This document shows, in pieces, positions 10,584 to 18,930 of a stretch of 64,000 nucleotides of DNA. This stretch comes from Nocardia exalbida NBRC 100660 (GTDB taxonomy: Bacteria > Actinomycetota > Actinomycetes > Mycobacteriales > Mycobacteriaceae): NCBI RefSeq assembly GCF_000308575.1, contig NZ_BAFZ01000054.1, forward strand, positions 49,131 through 113,130. Reading direction: 5' to 3'. The position numbers and the translations under genes are program-made. The first letter of the stretch is position 1; each line of letters opens with the position of its first letter. The notes under the pieces are model-generated. The model saw nothing but the letters and a program-made list of their open reading frames with translations. It was not told the DNA's origin and ran no database searches.

Positions 10584-12041
10584 TCAGCCGAACAGGCCGC
10601 CCAGCACACCGCCGCTCTGGCCGGCCTCCTGTCCGCCGCCGGTGCCTCCGACGAAGCCGCCCGGCGGCAGCTCCGACGGCTGCACGATGACGAAACCGTG
10701 TCCGGAGAACGACAGCGTCATCCCCTCGCCGGTGCTGCGGCCCATCAGCCTGCCCAATCCGAACGAATCGTTGCGTTTGATGCCCGTCTGCAGGCTCGAC
10801 GACCAGGCCACCGCCGCCTGCGGGTCGGCGTAGGTCGGCTGGTCGACGTTGAGTACCACCGGCGTGCCGTGGGTGGTGATGGCGATGCGGCCGCGGCCGG
10901 TGAAGACGCAGTTGAACAACCCGGCGTTGCTGGCGAATCCGGCGGCGCCCTGCACCATCCGGATGTCGTAGCGCAGAGTCGAATCGAAGGCCAGCACGTT
11001 GGCGCCGTTGATGGTGAGCCCGTCGGTGCCGTCGAGGTCGATGGTGTGCACGTCGGCGGCGCCGTTGGCGACGAACAGGTCGCCGCGCCCGGACACCTTC
11101 ATCAGCGGAACGCCCTCGCCGGTCAGCCGCTGCTGGATCGCCCGGCCGATCCCGCCCGCACCGAGCGCCTGGAATTGCAGATCGCCCTGGTAGGCGACCA
11201 TCGATCCGGCGCGAGCCATGACCTCGCCGTTGACGGCCACCTTGATCATCTTGCCGCCCTGCTTCTGGATGCCCGCGCCGGTGACTTCGGCGTGGCTGGG
11301 GGCGAACAGTTCGCTCTGCATCGGCAGCGCTCCTTGCTGAGGTGAGTGCATCGGTGGTGGCGGCACCGCGGCGGACGGCGCGGAATAGGCCGGTGGCGGT
11401 GGGTAGGAAGGCGGTGGCGCGGGCTGGTACGCCGATGGCGGTGGTTGATTCGCCGGTGGCGGGGGAGGTCGATAGGCGGGCGGGGGAGCGGGCGCCGGGG
11501 CCTGCGGCGACGGTGGGGGAGCCGCAGCGGGCGCGGGGGCCGGTTCGTCGTCGATGCTCACGCCGAAGGCCGTCGCGATTCCGGCCAGTCCGTTGTCGTA
11601 ACCCTGCCCGACCGCGCGCACTTTCCACGCGCCGCCGCGACGGTAGATCTCCACGCACACCACGGCGGTCTCGGTGCTCAGCCCGGTCATCGGGAAGGCG
11701 AGCGTGCCAGACGGGGACGCGATGGTCGCGCGCAGCGACCCCGCGGACGCGAAGGTGGGCGGGCCGTTGCCGTCCAGGCTCGCGGTGACGACGACGCGAT
11801 CCACGTCGCCGGGCAGCGCGCTGGTCTGGATGTCCACCACGTCGCCCGCACCCCGGCCGTGCCGGTAGGTGACGCCGGGGGCGACCGGTTGATTGAAGAA
11901 CACGAAATCGGCGTCGGAGCGCACCCGCCCCGCCGAGTTCAGCAACAGTGCCGAGACGTCGACGGGAGCCGAGCAGGTCACGGTCACCGTCAGCCGGTCG
12001 CCGGGCGCGGGGCGGTTCTCACCGCGGGCGAGGTCGGTCAC
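10584..12041 (-). CDS. TerD domain - Pro-rich linker - AIM24 domain fusion
   Basis: A 485-residue cytosolic-looking protein. Residues 1-163 are a TerD domain (MTDLARGENRPAP start, FVFFNQP, DNGLAGIATAFGVSIDDEP). Residues 167-231 are almost pure Pro/Ala/Tyr, and about 240-460 form an AIM24-family beta-rich domain (KQGGKMIKVAVNGEVMARAGSMVAYQGD ... GRGRIAITTHG). The C-terminus is Gly-rich. TerD proteins bind calcium and take part in tellurite/stress and surface-signalling systems; the biochemistry of bacterial AIM24 proteins is unknown. The GTG at 12041 was chosen because it begins the standard TerD N-terminus. No other ter genes are nearby. Confidence 0.88.
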   Translation of the reverse strand: MTDLARGENRPAPGDRLTVTVTCSAPVDVSALLLNSAGRVRSDADFVFFNQPVAPGVTYRHGRGAGDVVDIQTSALPGDVDRVVVTASLDGNGPPTFASAGSLRATIASPSGTLAFPMTGLSTETAVVCVEIYRRGGAWKVRAVGQGYDNGLAGIATAFGVSIDDEPAPAPAAAPPPSPQAPAPAPPPAYRPPPPPANQPPPSAYQPAPPPSYPPPPAYSAPSAAVPPPPMHSPQQGALPMQSELFAPSHAEVTGAGIQKQGGKMIKVAVNGEVMARAGSMVAYQGDLQFQALGAGGIGRAIQQRLTGEGVPLMKVSGRGDLFVANGAADVHTIDLDGTDGLTINGANVLAFDSTLRYDIRMVQGAAGFASNAGLFNCVFTGRGRIAITTHGTPVVLNVDQPTYADPQAAVAWSSSLQTGIKRNDSFGLGRLMGRSTGEGMTLSFSGHGFVIVQPSELPPGGFVGGTGGGQEAGQSGGVLGGLFG

Positions 12042-12409
12042 GGCAGGCCGTCCGATCCGCGGCGGCGCCGTCGGGTTGACATGCGATTCACGGGCTCCAG
12101 TGTGTCGTGCGGGCGGAAAGCGCGCCACAGAAACACCGGGTCGTGCGTCGATCAGGCGCTTCGAATCGGTGCGCGGGTCGGTCCATCGCCGCCATCGAGC
12201 ACGTGGCGTTCGCCGATCGGAGGACCGATTCCGGCCGGAAGACACGAGCCGGGACCGGGGCCACTCCGGCGGCGGAACACCGATGGTTTGGCCCGCCTCG
12301 GCCGACGTGCACACGGTTGGGCAGTCACGCGCATCCGGCCTGCGGCGGCGAATCCCCGGAACGCGTGAGAGCCCGGCCGTGTCGACCGGGCTCTCGTCAT
12401 GGATTCGGG
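12042..12409. other. 368-bp intergenic region
   Basis: Lies between the TerD gene start and the end of the next minus-strand gene. Apart from the hairpin at 12367-12395 I see no gene. The open frame running upstream of the TerD start has no recognisable protein and no good start. Confidence 0.5.
12367..12395 (-). terminator. Hairpin after the 12410-12706 gene
   Basis: A perfect 10-bp stem, GAGAGCCCGG (12367-12376) and CCGGGCTCTC (12386-12395), with a 9-base loop. It starts 14 bp past the stop of the minus-strand gene. It has no clear U tract, as is common in actinomycetes. Confidence 0.65.
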
Positions 12410-12706
12410 TCAGAGGACTTCGGCGTACATGGTGCCGTCGAGGATGCCGAATTCGACCTGCCCCGGGAAGAGGGGCAGGGCGCCGGTGGCGTGCTGGGCG
12501 TGGTTGAGCGCGATGGTCTCGGTGGCCCACCGGTGCAACGGCTCGGGTAGACGCAGGACCCGGTGGTCGGTGCAGCGAACGTACGGATAGGTGGTCTCGC
12601 CGGGCCGGGCGAGCGGGTTGTGGATGTCGAGGATGGCGATGTCCAGGACCAGGCCGGTGTGCTTGGCGGAGGCGACGGTCGGTGGCTGCAGTTCGATGTC
12701 GTCCAT
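12410..12706 (-). CDS. Hypothetical protein, 98 residues
   Basis: A soluble protein with no recognised domain. It has hydrophobic strands (LVLDIAILDIHNPLARPG, LPLFPGQVEFGILDGTMYAEVL) suggesting a small alpha/beta fold. The start MDDIELQPP at 12706 is a guess; the frame is open to an ATG at 12829 that would add 41 residues. A strong hairpin after the stop supports a real transcript. Function unknown. Confidence 0.55.
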   Translation of the reverse strand: MDDIELQPPTVASAKHTGLVLDIAILDIHNPLARPGETTYPYVRCTDHRVLRLPEPLHRWATETIALNHAQHATGALPLFPGQVEFGILDGTMYAEVL

Positions 12707-13116
12707 GACCGAAGACGGTAGCTCGAAGGATGCCCGATGCGGGTGATTCCACGCGAATGTCCCTGCGATTTCACGGGAAGCGGCGGGACGGCGAGGTTCA
12801 TCTAATGGGGTGAACCCCACCGCTACCACCAGCGATCGCGGCAGGCTTGGGCATACCGATGCCGCGCCGGATGTCCCGGAGCCACCGGGACTGTGCCGAG
12901 CCTAAGCGACGCTGAACGTTCGCGGGGCGTTTCCGGGGAATCGGCGGGCGTTGCCGCCCGGTCCGGATCCGGTGGCGACCGGCCGGTAACCGCCGTCGGA
13001 ATGTCCGATTCCCGGTGCTGCGGCTTACTATGCCTGCGGCGTCAAAGAAGCTGTGCGCGTTGAGTATCCGGCACGGCGGTGTGCTATTCGATTTTTCCTT
13101 CAGGAGGGTGGAAGAC
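12707..13116. other. 410-bp divergent intergenic region
   Basis: Separates the minus-strand hypothetical gene from the plus-strand small membrane protein. It must carry both promoters. I see no further gene or repeat; if the first gene really starts at 12829 the gap is 287 bp. Confidence 0.45.
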
Positions 13117-13311
13117 GTGCTCTATGTAGTCATCGCGGCCATTGTCGTCGCGTTGCTGGCCGTGTCGGCCGTGGCGATGGTGTGGGATCCGCGCCGTCGT
13201 ACGGAGTCGGACGAGTACGACTACGAGTACGGCATGGACGAGGACGGTATCGCGCCGGGCGAATATGCCCGGTCGGGCAGCGTCGAATGGCCGCGCAAAG
13301 AGAGTGTCTGA
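13117..13311 (+). CDS. Single-pass membrane microprotein with AMVWDP motif
   Basis: A 64-residue protein: one transmembrane helix (residues 2-22, MLYVVIAAIVVALLAVSAVA), then MVWDPRRR and an acidic, Tyr-rich cytoplasmic tail (YDYEYGMDED). The GTG at 13117 sits 9 bp after a perfect AGGAGG site; a GTG at 13108 abuts that site and is too close. A paralogue with the same helix-AMVWDP layout lies at 36095-36334. Function unknown. Confidence 0.7.
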   Translation: MLYVVIAAIVVALLAVSAVAMVWDPRRRTESDEYDYEYGMDEDGIAPGEYARSGSVEWPRKESV

Positions 13312-13347
13312 CCGGCGGTCAGGGCCGCCCGGCAGGCGGTGACGTAG

Positions 13348-13379
13348 CTGATGCCCAGCCGAGTGCGGCTGGGCATCAG
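13348..13379. terminator. Bidirectional terminator hairpin
   Basis: A perfect 14-bp stem, CTGATGCCCAGCCG (13348-13361) and CGGCTGGGCATCAG (13366-13379), with loop AGTG, followed by TTGTTT on the plus strand. It lies between the convergent genes ending at 13311 and 13417 and serves both. Confidence 0.9.
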
Positions 13380-13416
13380 TTGTTTCAGCGAAATCCGCGT
13401 CGCTCGGCGACGCCGG

Positions 13417-14121
13417 TCACTCCACCGTGAAGTCGCGCCACGACGCGTGCAGACCCTGTCCGCGCAGCGACGTGCTGTGTCCGTCTTCGATCGGATGCAA
13501 GGTGATGATGCCGAAACCGATCTGCACCGTCTCGGGCAGCTGCGGCGCGCGGGTGGTGTACACCGGGATGTCATCGACGTACCAGCCCGCGGTGCCCGCG
13601 GCCCGGTCGATCGTGACGCTGTAGCGGTGGAACTCTCCGGGTTTGATGTCGATCCCCGCCAGCGGCGCGTGCACCACGTGGGTGAACGCTTCTTCCGCGG
13701 GGACGACGCCCGGCACGAACAGCCGCTCGTGGATGGCGTAGGCGTGCTTGCTGGTCGCGATCAGGTCGAAGACCTGGGCGCTGCTCATATCGAGGACGTT
13801 GAACGCGGCGAAGCCGTCCCGGTAGTCCTCGCCGGTGGCGCCGATGTTCTCCGCCGCCATCTGCACGGTGAAAGTCCGTGCACCGCCGGTGAGATCGAAC
13901 GTTTCGGTCGACACCAGCAGATGCTTCGGGTTGTCCAGGATCTGGACGTCGGCGTGGGATCGGGTGAAGGCGTCGATCCGGACCGATACGGCGCCCTCGC
14001 CGACCTCGGTACGGGCGGCCGGGTCGGCGTAGCGCCAGCTCTGGCCGGGCCCGAGCGGGACCTCCAGATGACGCCACCGGTCCTCGCGGAGGTCCGGTCC
14101 GTTCAGGTCGTCGTAAGTCAT
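13417..14121 (-). CDS. DUF6081 family protein (jelly-roll-like)
   Basis: A 234-residue soluble protein matching the DUF6081 family of actinomycetes. Its C-terminal half looks like a concanavalin/glucanase-type beta sandwich (GEFHRYSVTIDRAAGTAGWYVDDIPVY ... LHASWRDFTVE). It has no signal peptide. It begins 15 bp after the stop of the DUF574 methyltransferase and is clearly cotranscribed with it. The family has no assigned function. A carbohydrate-binding role is possible from the fold but unproven. Confidence 0.8.
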   Translation of the reverse strand: MTYDDLNGPDLREDRWRHLEVPLGPGQSWRYADPAARTEVGEGAVSVRIDAFTRSHADVQILDNPKHLLVSTETFDLTGGARTFTVQMAAENIGATGEDYRDGFAAFNVLDMSSAQVFDLIATSKHAYAIHERLFVPGVVPAEEAFTHVVHAPLAGIDIKPGEFHRYSVTIDRAAGTAGWYVDDIPVYTTRAPQLPETVQIGFGIITLHPIEDGHSTSLRGQGLHASWRDFTVE

Positions 14122-14136
14122 TGCGGCAGTTACCTT

Positions 14137-15057
14137 TCAGCCGTGTGGTCCGGCGGCATCCGATAGGTCGTCCTCGGTCGCGCGGCGGCGCAGTGGGGTC
14201 ACGACGCCGTTCGACGATCCGGACTTGTAGGCGACGCCGCCCAGCAGCAGACGTTCCTCGGTCATGCGCGGGCGGATCGCGGGACCCATCGGCCACCAGT
14301 CGTCGAGTTCGACCAGGCCGGGCTCGATCAGTTCCAGATCACCGAAGTACGAGGCGATCTGCTCGCGGGTGCGGTACCAGCCGGAGCCCAAGCCCATTTC
14401 GGTGAAACGCCGTTGCAGTTCGATGGCCATCTCGTGTGCCTCGCCGCCGTCGGCCGGATCGTAGAAATGCGTGATCGCGACGTAGGAGCCCGCGGGCAGC
14501 GCATCGATGTACTGACGCATGATTCCGGCCGGATCGAGGTCGTCGTCGACGTGATGCAGGATGCCGCACAGGATCAGCGCCAGCGGCCGGGTGAGATCGA
14601 GGTGTCGGGTGACGTCGGAGTGCGACAGCAAGGTCTTCGGCGCGGTGAGATCCGCGGGCACGAAGTGGGTGAACTCGTTGCGCTCGAGCAGGACGCGGCC
14701 GTGGATGTTGCACACCGGGTCGTTGTCGACGTACACCACGCGCGCCTGGGGATTCTGCTGTTGGGCGATCTCATGGGTATTGCCGACGGTCGGCAGCCCC
14801 GCGCCGATGTCGAGGAACTGGTCGATGCCGACGGTCCCGGCCAGATAGCGCACCACGCGGTGCAGCCAGCGGCGATTCATCCGGGCCACATCGCTCTGCC
14901 GCGGCGCGACTTCGGCGACTTTGTCGCGCACGTAGCGGTCGACTTCGTAATTGTCCTTGCCACCGAGGGTGGCGTCGTAGACGCGGGCGATGCTCGCGCG
15001 TGTCGTGTCCACGCCTACCGGCGCGCGAACACCGGTCTGGGGAGCGTGCTCGGACAT
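14137..15057 (-). CDS. SAM-dependent methyltransferase, DUF574 family (copy 1)
   Basis: A 306-residue class I methyltransferase of the S-adenosyl methyltransferase (DUF574) family, which is greatly expanded in actinomycetes. It shows the family N-terminus SIARVYDATLGGKDNYEVDR, the SAM loop FLDIGAGLPTVGNTHE, the acidic motif VVYVDNDPV, and the ILCGILHHVDDD segment. Substrates of this family are unknown; members often sit next to XRE/DUF397 regulators or secondary-metabolism genes. Compared with copy 2 it has an extra C-terminal extension of about 25 residues. It heads an operon with the DUF6081 gene. Confidence 0.92.
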   Translation of the reverse strand: MSEHAPQTGVRAPVGVDTTRASIARVYDATLGGKDNYEVDRYVRDKVAEVAPRQSDVARMNRRWLHRVVRYLAGTVGIDQFLDIGAGLPTVGNTHEIAQQQNPQARVVYVDNDPVCNIHGRVLLERNEFTHFVPADLTAPKTLLSHSDVTRHLDLTRPLALILCGILHHVDDDLDPAGIMRQYIDALPAGSYVAITHFYDPADGGEAHEMAIELQRRFTEMGLGSGWYRTREQIASYFGDLELIEPGLVELDDWWPMGPAIRPRMTEERLLLGGVAYKSGSSNGVVTPLRRRATEDDLSDAAGPHG

Positions 15058-15340
15058 GGAGACCTCTCTGTAGTTTCCGTCGCCTGGCTCACCAGCCTAG
15101 AGTCCGCCGAATCGGCGGGCAATCCGTGCGGATACGTTCGGCGGGCGCTGATTTCGTGGACCGACGGCGGTATCGCCGACCACGACCGAGCATACGAACC
15201 GGTCGATACATCGGCCGAGTGCGGTGGTGATCGTTGGGGTTTCATGCAACCGAGGAAACCGGCCGGCTCGTCGTGGATGTCCTGCTCGGTGTTCTGCACG
15301 TCGTTCGAAGTCATATCGGGCTCCGTGGTGGGGGACGGGT
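15058..15340. other. Spacer between two methyltransferase genes; possible small peptide gene
   Basis: A 283-bp stretch that should contain the promoter of copy 1. On the minus strand an ATG at 15314 with GGAG nine bases upstream opens a 99-codon frame (to 15015, beginning MTSNDVQNTEQDIHDEPAGF) that overlaps the start of copy 1 by 43 bp. The first 25 residues look protein-like and the remainder does not. I treat it as an unproven candidate. Confidence 0.3.
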
Positions 15341-16174
15341 TCACGTCTTGCGGCCGACGCCGCCGAGGATGAGCCGTTCGTCGGGCCACGGCGTGCGCAG
15401 CGCGGGGCCGCCGGGCCACCATTCGTGCAACTCCACCAATCCCGGTGGAACCATTTCCAGTCCGTCGAAGAACGCCTGGATCTCCGCGCGGGTGCGCCAC
15501 CGGCCGGTGCCGAGACCCCCGTCGTGCAATGCCCGCTCGGCCCGCCTGGCCAAGACGTGCAGATGCTCGTTCTCGTCGGCCGGATCGAAGAAGTGGCTGA
15601 TCATCACATAGGAGCCTGGTGCGAGACGATCGATATACCGCCGCATGATGCCCGCGGGGTCCTGGTCGTCATCGACGTGGTGCAAAGTGCCGCACTGCAT
15701 CAGCAACATCGGGCGGGACAGGTCGAGGTGACGGTTGACCGCGAGGCTGTCGAACACATCCGCGGGGCGGGTGAGGTCCGAGTCGAGGAAGTGGGTGCGT
15801 TCGTTGGCTTCGAGCACCTCCCGCCCCCGGACGACGCAGGCCGGGTCGTTGTCCACGTAGACCACCGCGACCGCGGCGTCGAGTTCCTGGGCGATCTCGT
15901 GGGTGTTCTTCTGCGTGGGCAGTCCGCTGCCCAGGTCGAGGATCTGATCGATGCCCGCCGACCGGGTGACGTACCGGACCACCCGCTCGAGCCAGCGCCG
16001 ATTCGCGGCGCCGACATCGTCCTGGTGCGGCACCGCCCGCTTCAGGTGCTGGTATACCTGCCGGTCCGATTCGTACCAGTCCGTCCCGCCGAGGGCGTAG
16101 TCGTACACGCGCGCGATGCTGGGCACCGCCGGGTCTACACCCGCTAGGCGGGTCGATCCCTCTGCCGACGTCAT
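15341..16174 (-). CDS. SAM-dependent methyltransferase, DUF574 family (copy 2)
   Basis: A 277-residue paralogue of copy 1 with the same motif order: SIARVYDYALGGTDWYESDR, ILDLGSGLPTQKNTHE, VVYVDNDPA, MQCGTLHHVDDDQDPAG and a conserved C-terminal WWPGGP...ERLILGGVGRK. The ATG at 16174 follows a strong GGAGGAGGAG site; the in-frame ATG at 16282 lacks one. Copies 1 and 2 look like a tandem duplication that has diverged widely. It is divergent from the XRE regulator, which may control it. Confidence 0.92.
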   Translation of the reverse strand: MTSAEGSTRLAGVDPAVPSIARVYDYALGGTDWYESDRQVYQHLKRAVPHQDDVGAANRRWLERVVRYVTRSAGIDQILDLGSGLPTQKNTHEIAQELDAAVAVVYVDNDPACVVRGREVLEANERTHFLDSDLTRPADVFDSLAVNRHLDLSRPMLLMQCGTLHHVDDDQDPAGIMRRYIDRLAPGSYVMISHFFDPADENEHLHVLARRAERALHDGGLGTGRWRTRAEIQAFFDGLEMVPPGLVELHEWWPGGPALRTPWPDERLILGGVGRKT

Positions 16175-16429
16175 GGCGCTCCTCCTCCGCGTGGCCACCG
16201 TCGGGGGCGACTCTACGCATACCGCCGCGGGCTCGCTCGGATTTGTGGGCAAGATATTGCGTTGGCACTCTTGCGAATCCATGATTGCGCCCCGGCGTTC
16301 CTGGCACGCACTCGCGCCTGGACCGCCGTCCGGGAACGGCCTAGTAGGATTTGCAGCCGACGTTCAGACAGCTGCGATGGTGGAGGCACTACGCCCCGCG
16401 GTCTAACCCCCGATCGGCCGGAGGCATGC

Positions 16430-17326
16430 ATGAGCAACGACGATGATGCCGGTGACAACGCGGATTTTCCTGCCGCAGAACGTGGTCCGACCGTCCTTCG
16501 GATCGCGTTGGGCAGCCGGTTGCGACAGCTGCGCGAGGGTTGCGGAATCAGCAGGGAGGCCGCGGGCGACGCCATCCGCGGATCGCACGCCAAGATCAGC
16601 CGACTGGAATTGGGCCGGACCGGTTTCAAAGAACGTGACCTGCGCGACCTGCTGAGCCTCTACGGCGTTGTCGACCCCGCTGAACGCGAAACGTATCTCG
16701 AACTGGCTCGCCGGGCCAACGATCCGGGCTGGTGGCAGCACTACAGCGATCTGCTTCCCGCGTGGTTCGAGACCTACATCGGCCTCGAACAGGCCGCCAC
16801 CACGATCCGGACCTACGAGGCGCAATTCGTGCCCGGGCTGCTGCAAACCGCCGATTACGCGCGCGCGGTGATCCAGCTGGGCAATACCGACGAGACCGAA
16901 CGCCGCGTCGCCATTCGCATGCGCCGCCAGCAGATCCTCTACCGGGCGGCCGCCCCGACGCTCTGGGCGGTCATCGACGAGGCCGCGCTGCACAGGCCGG
17001 TCGGCGGGGTGGAGGTTCTGCTCGAGCAGATCGAACATCTGGTCACGATGGCCGACCGTCCCAGCATCCGGATACAAGTACTGCCGTATTCGGCGGGTGG
17101 GCACTCCGCCGCGGGTGGCCCGTTCAGCATCCTTCGATTCCCGGAACCCGAGCTGGCCGACATCGTCTACACCGAGCAGCTCACCAGCTCGCTGTATTTC
17201 GACAAGCAGCGCGATGTCGAGCTGTACATGTCGGTCATGAACCGGATCAGCGTGGAGGCGCTGTCTCCGGCCGAGAGCATCGGTTTCCTACGCGAGTTGC
17301 TCGGCGGCATGCGCTCGGGCGAGTAA
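16430..17326 (+). CDS. XRE-family regulator with DUF5753 (Scr1) domain
   Basis: A 298-residue regulator. Residues about 22-80 form a helix-turn-helix (LGSRLRQLREGCGISREAAGDAI...KISRLELG). From about 100 to the end is the DUF5753 ligand/partner domain (YIGLEQAATTIRTYEAQFVPGLLQTADYARAVI ... QIQVLPYSAGGHSAAGGPFSILRF). In actinomycetes such proteins are usually paired with a small DUF397 partner, and often lie beside DUF574 methyltransferases; here no DUF397 gene follows. The start ATG at 16430 has GGAGG five bases upstream. It is divergently arranged with methyltransferase copy 2. Confidence 0.92.
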   Translation: MSNDDDAGDNADFPAAERGPTVLRIALGSRLRQLREGCGISREAAGDAIRGSHAKISRLELGRTGFKERDLRDLLSLYGVVDPAERETYLELARRANDPGWWQHYSDLLPAWFETYIGLEQAATTIRTYEAQFVPGLLQTADYARAVIQLGNTDETERRVAIRMRRQQILYRAAAPTLWAVIDEAALHRPVGGVEVLLEQIEHLVTMADRPSIRIQVLPYSAGGHSAAGGPFSILRFPEPELADIVYTEQLTSSLYFDKQRDVELYMSVMNRISVEALSPAESIGFLRELLGGMRSGE

Positions 17327-17348
17327 GACGCGATCGACGCCGCCGAGC

Positions 17349-17367
17349 GGGCCGCACTCGCCGTGCG
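17349..17367 (+). terminator. Hairpin after the XRE gene
   Basis: A perfect 7-bp stem GCCGCAC/GTGCGGC with loop TCGCC, 22 bp past the stop at 17326. No U tract follows. Confidence 0.5.
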
Positions 17368-17811
17368 GCTTGCGCGGGGAGTTTGCTCAACGCATCGACC
17401 TTCTCCCCGCATGTGGTACTGCGCACAGTCGGAGCGGGGCAGTCTCGGCCGTTTGAAAACCGGGCGGTCGGATCGATTCGGGGACGTCGCGGTCAATCGT
17501 GCAGCACCCGAATCGAATCCTCGCACCGGGGTGTGAATTCTGTTGTCCTCGGCCATAACTCGTCGAAATGAGACCTACGAAAGGTAACAGTTCGGCATCG
17601 CCGAACCCTTGCCGATGCTCATCCGTTATCGATCGGCGTCTATCCACCTCGATCTTCGAGTATTTCGAGACCGGTGGTGCCAATGCACATGCACGCGCGC
17701 ATGTACGTACCGATGGAAGATCACCGATGCGACGCGGCCGCGGTGATGTGGCAGGATTCCTGTCGAGGTCGGGGTCTGAGGAAAGGCTCGGGCAGCGGCT
17801 GGTTCGGCCAC

Positions 17812-17839
17812 GGCGACCCCAATGCGAGTTGGGGTCGCC
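17812..17839 (-). terminator. Hairpin after the alcohol dehydrogenase gene
   Basis: A perfect 11-bp stem GGCGACCCCAA (17812-17822) and TTGGGGTCGCC (17829-17839) with a 6-base loop, 45 bp past the stop at 17885 on the minus strand. Confidence 0.6.
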
Positions 17840-17884
17840 GGCGGAGCCGTTACGGATCGCTCCGACGTCCGGATTGCCGGAAGT

Positions 17885-18895
17885 TCACGGTGTCAGCACG
17901 ATTCGGATCGGATTGCCTTCCTTGTTCTCCAATGCCTGTACCGCTTTGTCCGCTTCGGCCAGCGGGAGCACGGCACTCACCGATTTGGCGAAATCGATGC
18001 GATGGGCGCGGCGCAGCCGCACCAGTTCGAGCACATGATCGGGTTCGGAGCCGTAGTGTCCACGCAGCTGCTGTTGGCGGAAACTGAAGATGGTGCCGTT
18101 GGTGATCGTGATCGGCTTGTCGGTGAGTCCGACCAGCACCAGGCGGCCTTCGTCGGCAAGGCATCCGACGGCTTGTTCGCGCACGGGCGCGGCGCCGGCG
18201 AAGTCGAACGCGGCATCGAGTCCGGCACCTCCGGTGGCGGCGTACACCTTCTTCGTCAGGTCCGCATCGGACGGATCGAGTGCGAGGTCCGCTCCGAATT
18301 CGAGCGCACGCTGCCGGGCGGCGGGCAGCGGGTCGACGGCGATGATCGGCGCTGCGCCGATCAGCCGGAGCAACTGGACCCCGTGCGCGCCGAGTCCGCC
18401 CACGCCCCATACGCCCGCCGACTCGGCGGCCCGGACCTGGCCGGTGCGGATGATGGCGGCCCACGGCGTCGAGACGGCGTCGGGAATGAAACACGCCTGC
18501 TCGAACGGCAGGTCATCGGGAATGGGCACCACGGTGTCGGCGGCGGCCAGCGCGTACTCCGCCCAGCCGCCGTCGTAGTCCACGCCGCGGGTGTAGGTCT
18601 TGCCGTCCCGGATCTCGCCGGCCTGCAACAACACTCGGTCACCCGGCCGCGGCCCCCGGACATCGGGCCCCACGGTGTGCACCCTGCCCGCGACCTCGTG
18701 TCCGAGGGTGACCGCCTCGTCCGTCAGATACATCGGCGACAGCACGCCCTCGATGAGGTGGACATCCGACAGGCAGACACCGGCGGCGGCGACCTCGATC
18801 AACACCTGGCCGGGTCCGGGAGTCGGTACCGGCACCTCCTCCAGGCGGAACCGCTGCCCGTCGGCGGCGCGCGGGAACAGTCGTCCAGCAAGCAT
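17885..18895 (-). CDS. Zinc-type alcohol dehydrogenase-like oxidoreductase (MDR)
   Basis: A 336-residue medium-chain dehydrogenase. Catalytic zinc ligands are visible in AAGVCLSDVHLIEG and LGHEVAGRV; the nucleotide-binding turn is VWGVGGLGAHGVQL. The structural-zinc loop of classical alcohol dehydrogenases (four cysteines after GDRV) is replaced by VLLQAGEIRDGKTYTRG, so it is a one-zinc member. It probably uses NAD(P)H on an alcohol or aldehyde; the substrate is unknown. It starts just downstream of the LGFP gene on the same strand (35 bp apart), so cotranscription is possible. Confidence 0.9.
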   Translation of the reverse strand: MLAGRLFPRAADGQRFRLEEVPVPTPGPGQVLIEVAAAGVCLSDVHLIEGVLSPMYLTDEAVTLGHEVAGRVHTVGPDVRGPRPGDRVLLQAGEIRDGKTYTRGVDYDGGWAEYALAAADTVVPIPDDLPFEQACFIPDAVSTPWAAIIRTGQVRAAESAGVWGVGGLGAHGVQLLRLIGAAPIIAVDPLPAARQRALEFGADLALDPSDADLTKKVYAATGGAGLDAAFDFAGAAPVREQAVGCLADEGRLVLVGLTDKPITITNGTIFSFRQQQLRGHYGSEPDHVLELVRLRRAHRIDFAKSVSAVLPLAEADKAVQALENKEGNPIRIVLTP

Positions 18896-18930
18896 GTCCT
18901 CAACTCCTTCTACGGCACTCGCCGGTGCGG

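Larger units (their letters stand above)
17327..17884. other. 558-bp convergent intergenic region
   Basis: No gene is supported. It holds two hairpins, 17349-17367 (after the XRE gene) and 17812-17839 (after the alcohol dehydrogenase on the other strand), and otherwise unremarkable sequence with lower GC than its flanks around 17640-17710. Confidence 0.5.

Noticed and set aside
12042..12752. N-terminal extension of the TerD protein through an open frame
   Set aside because: The upstream part has no protein-like pattern and overlaps the minus-strand gene at 12410 in another frame; the TerD domain begins cleanly at GTG 12041.
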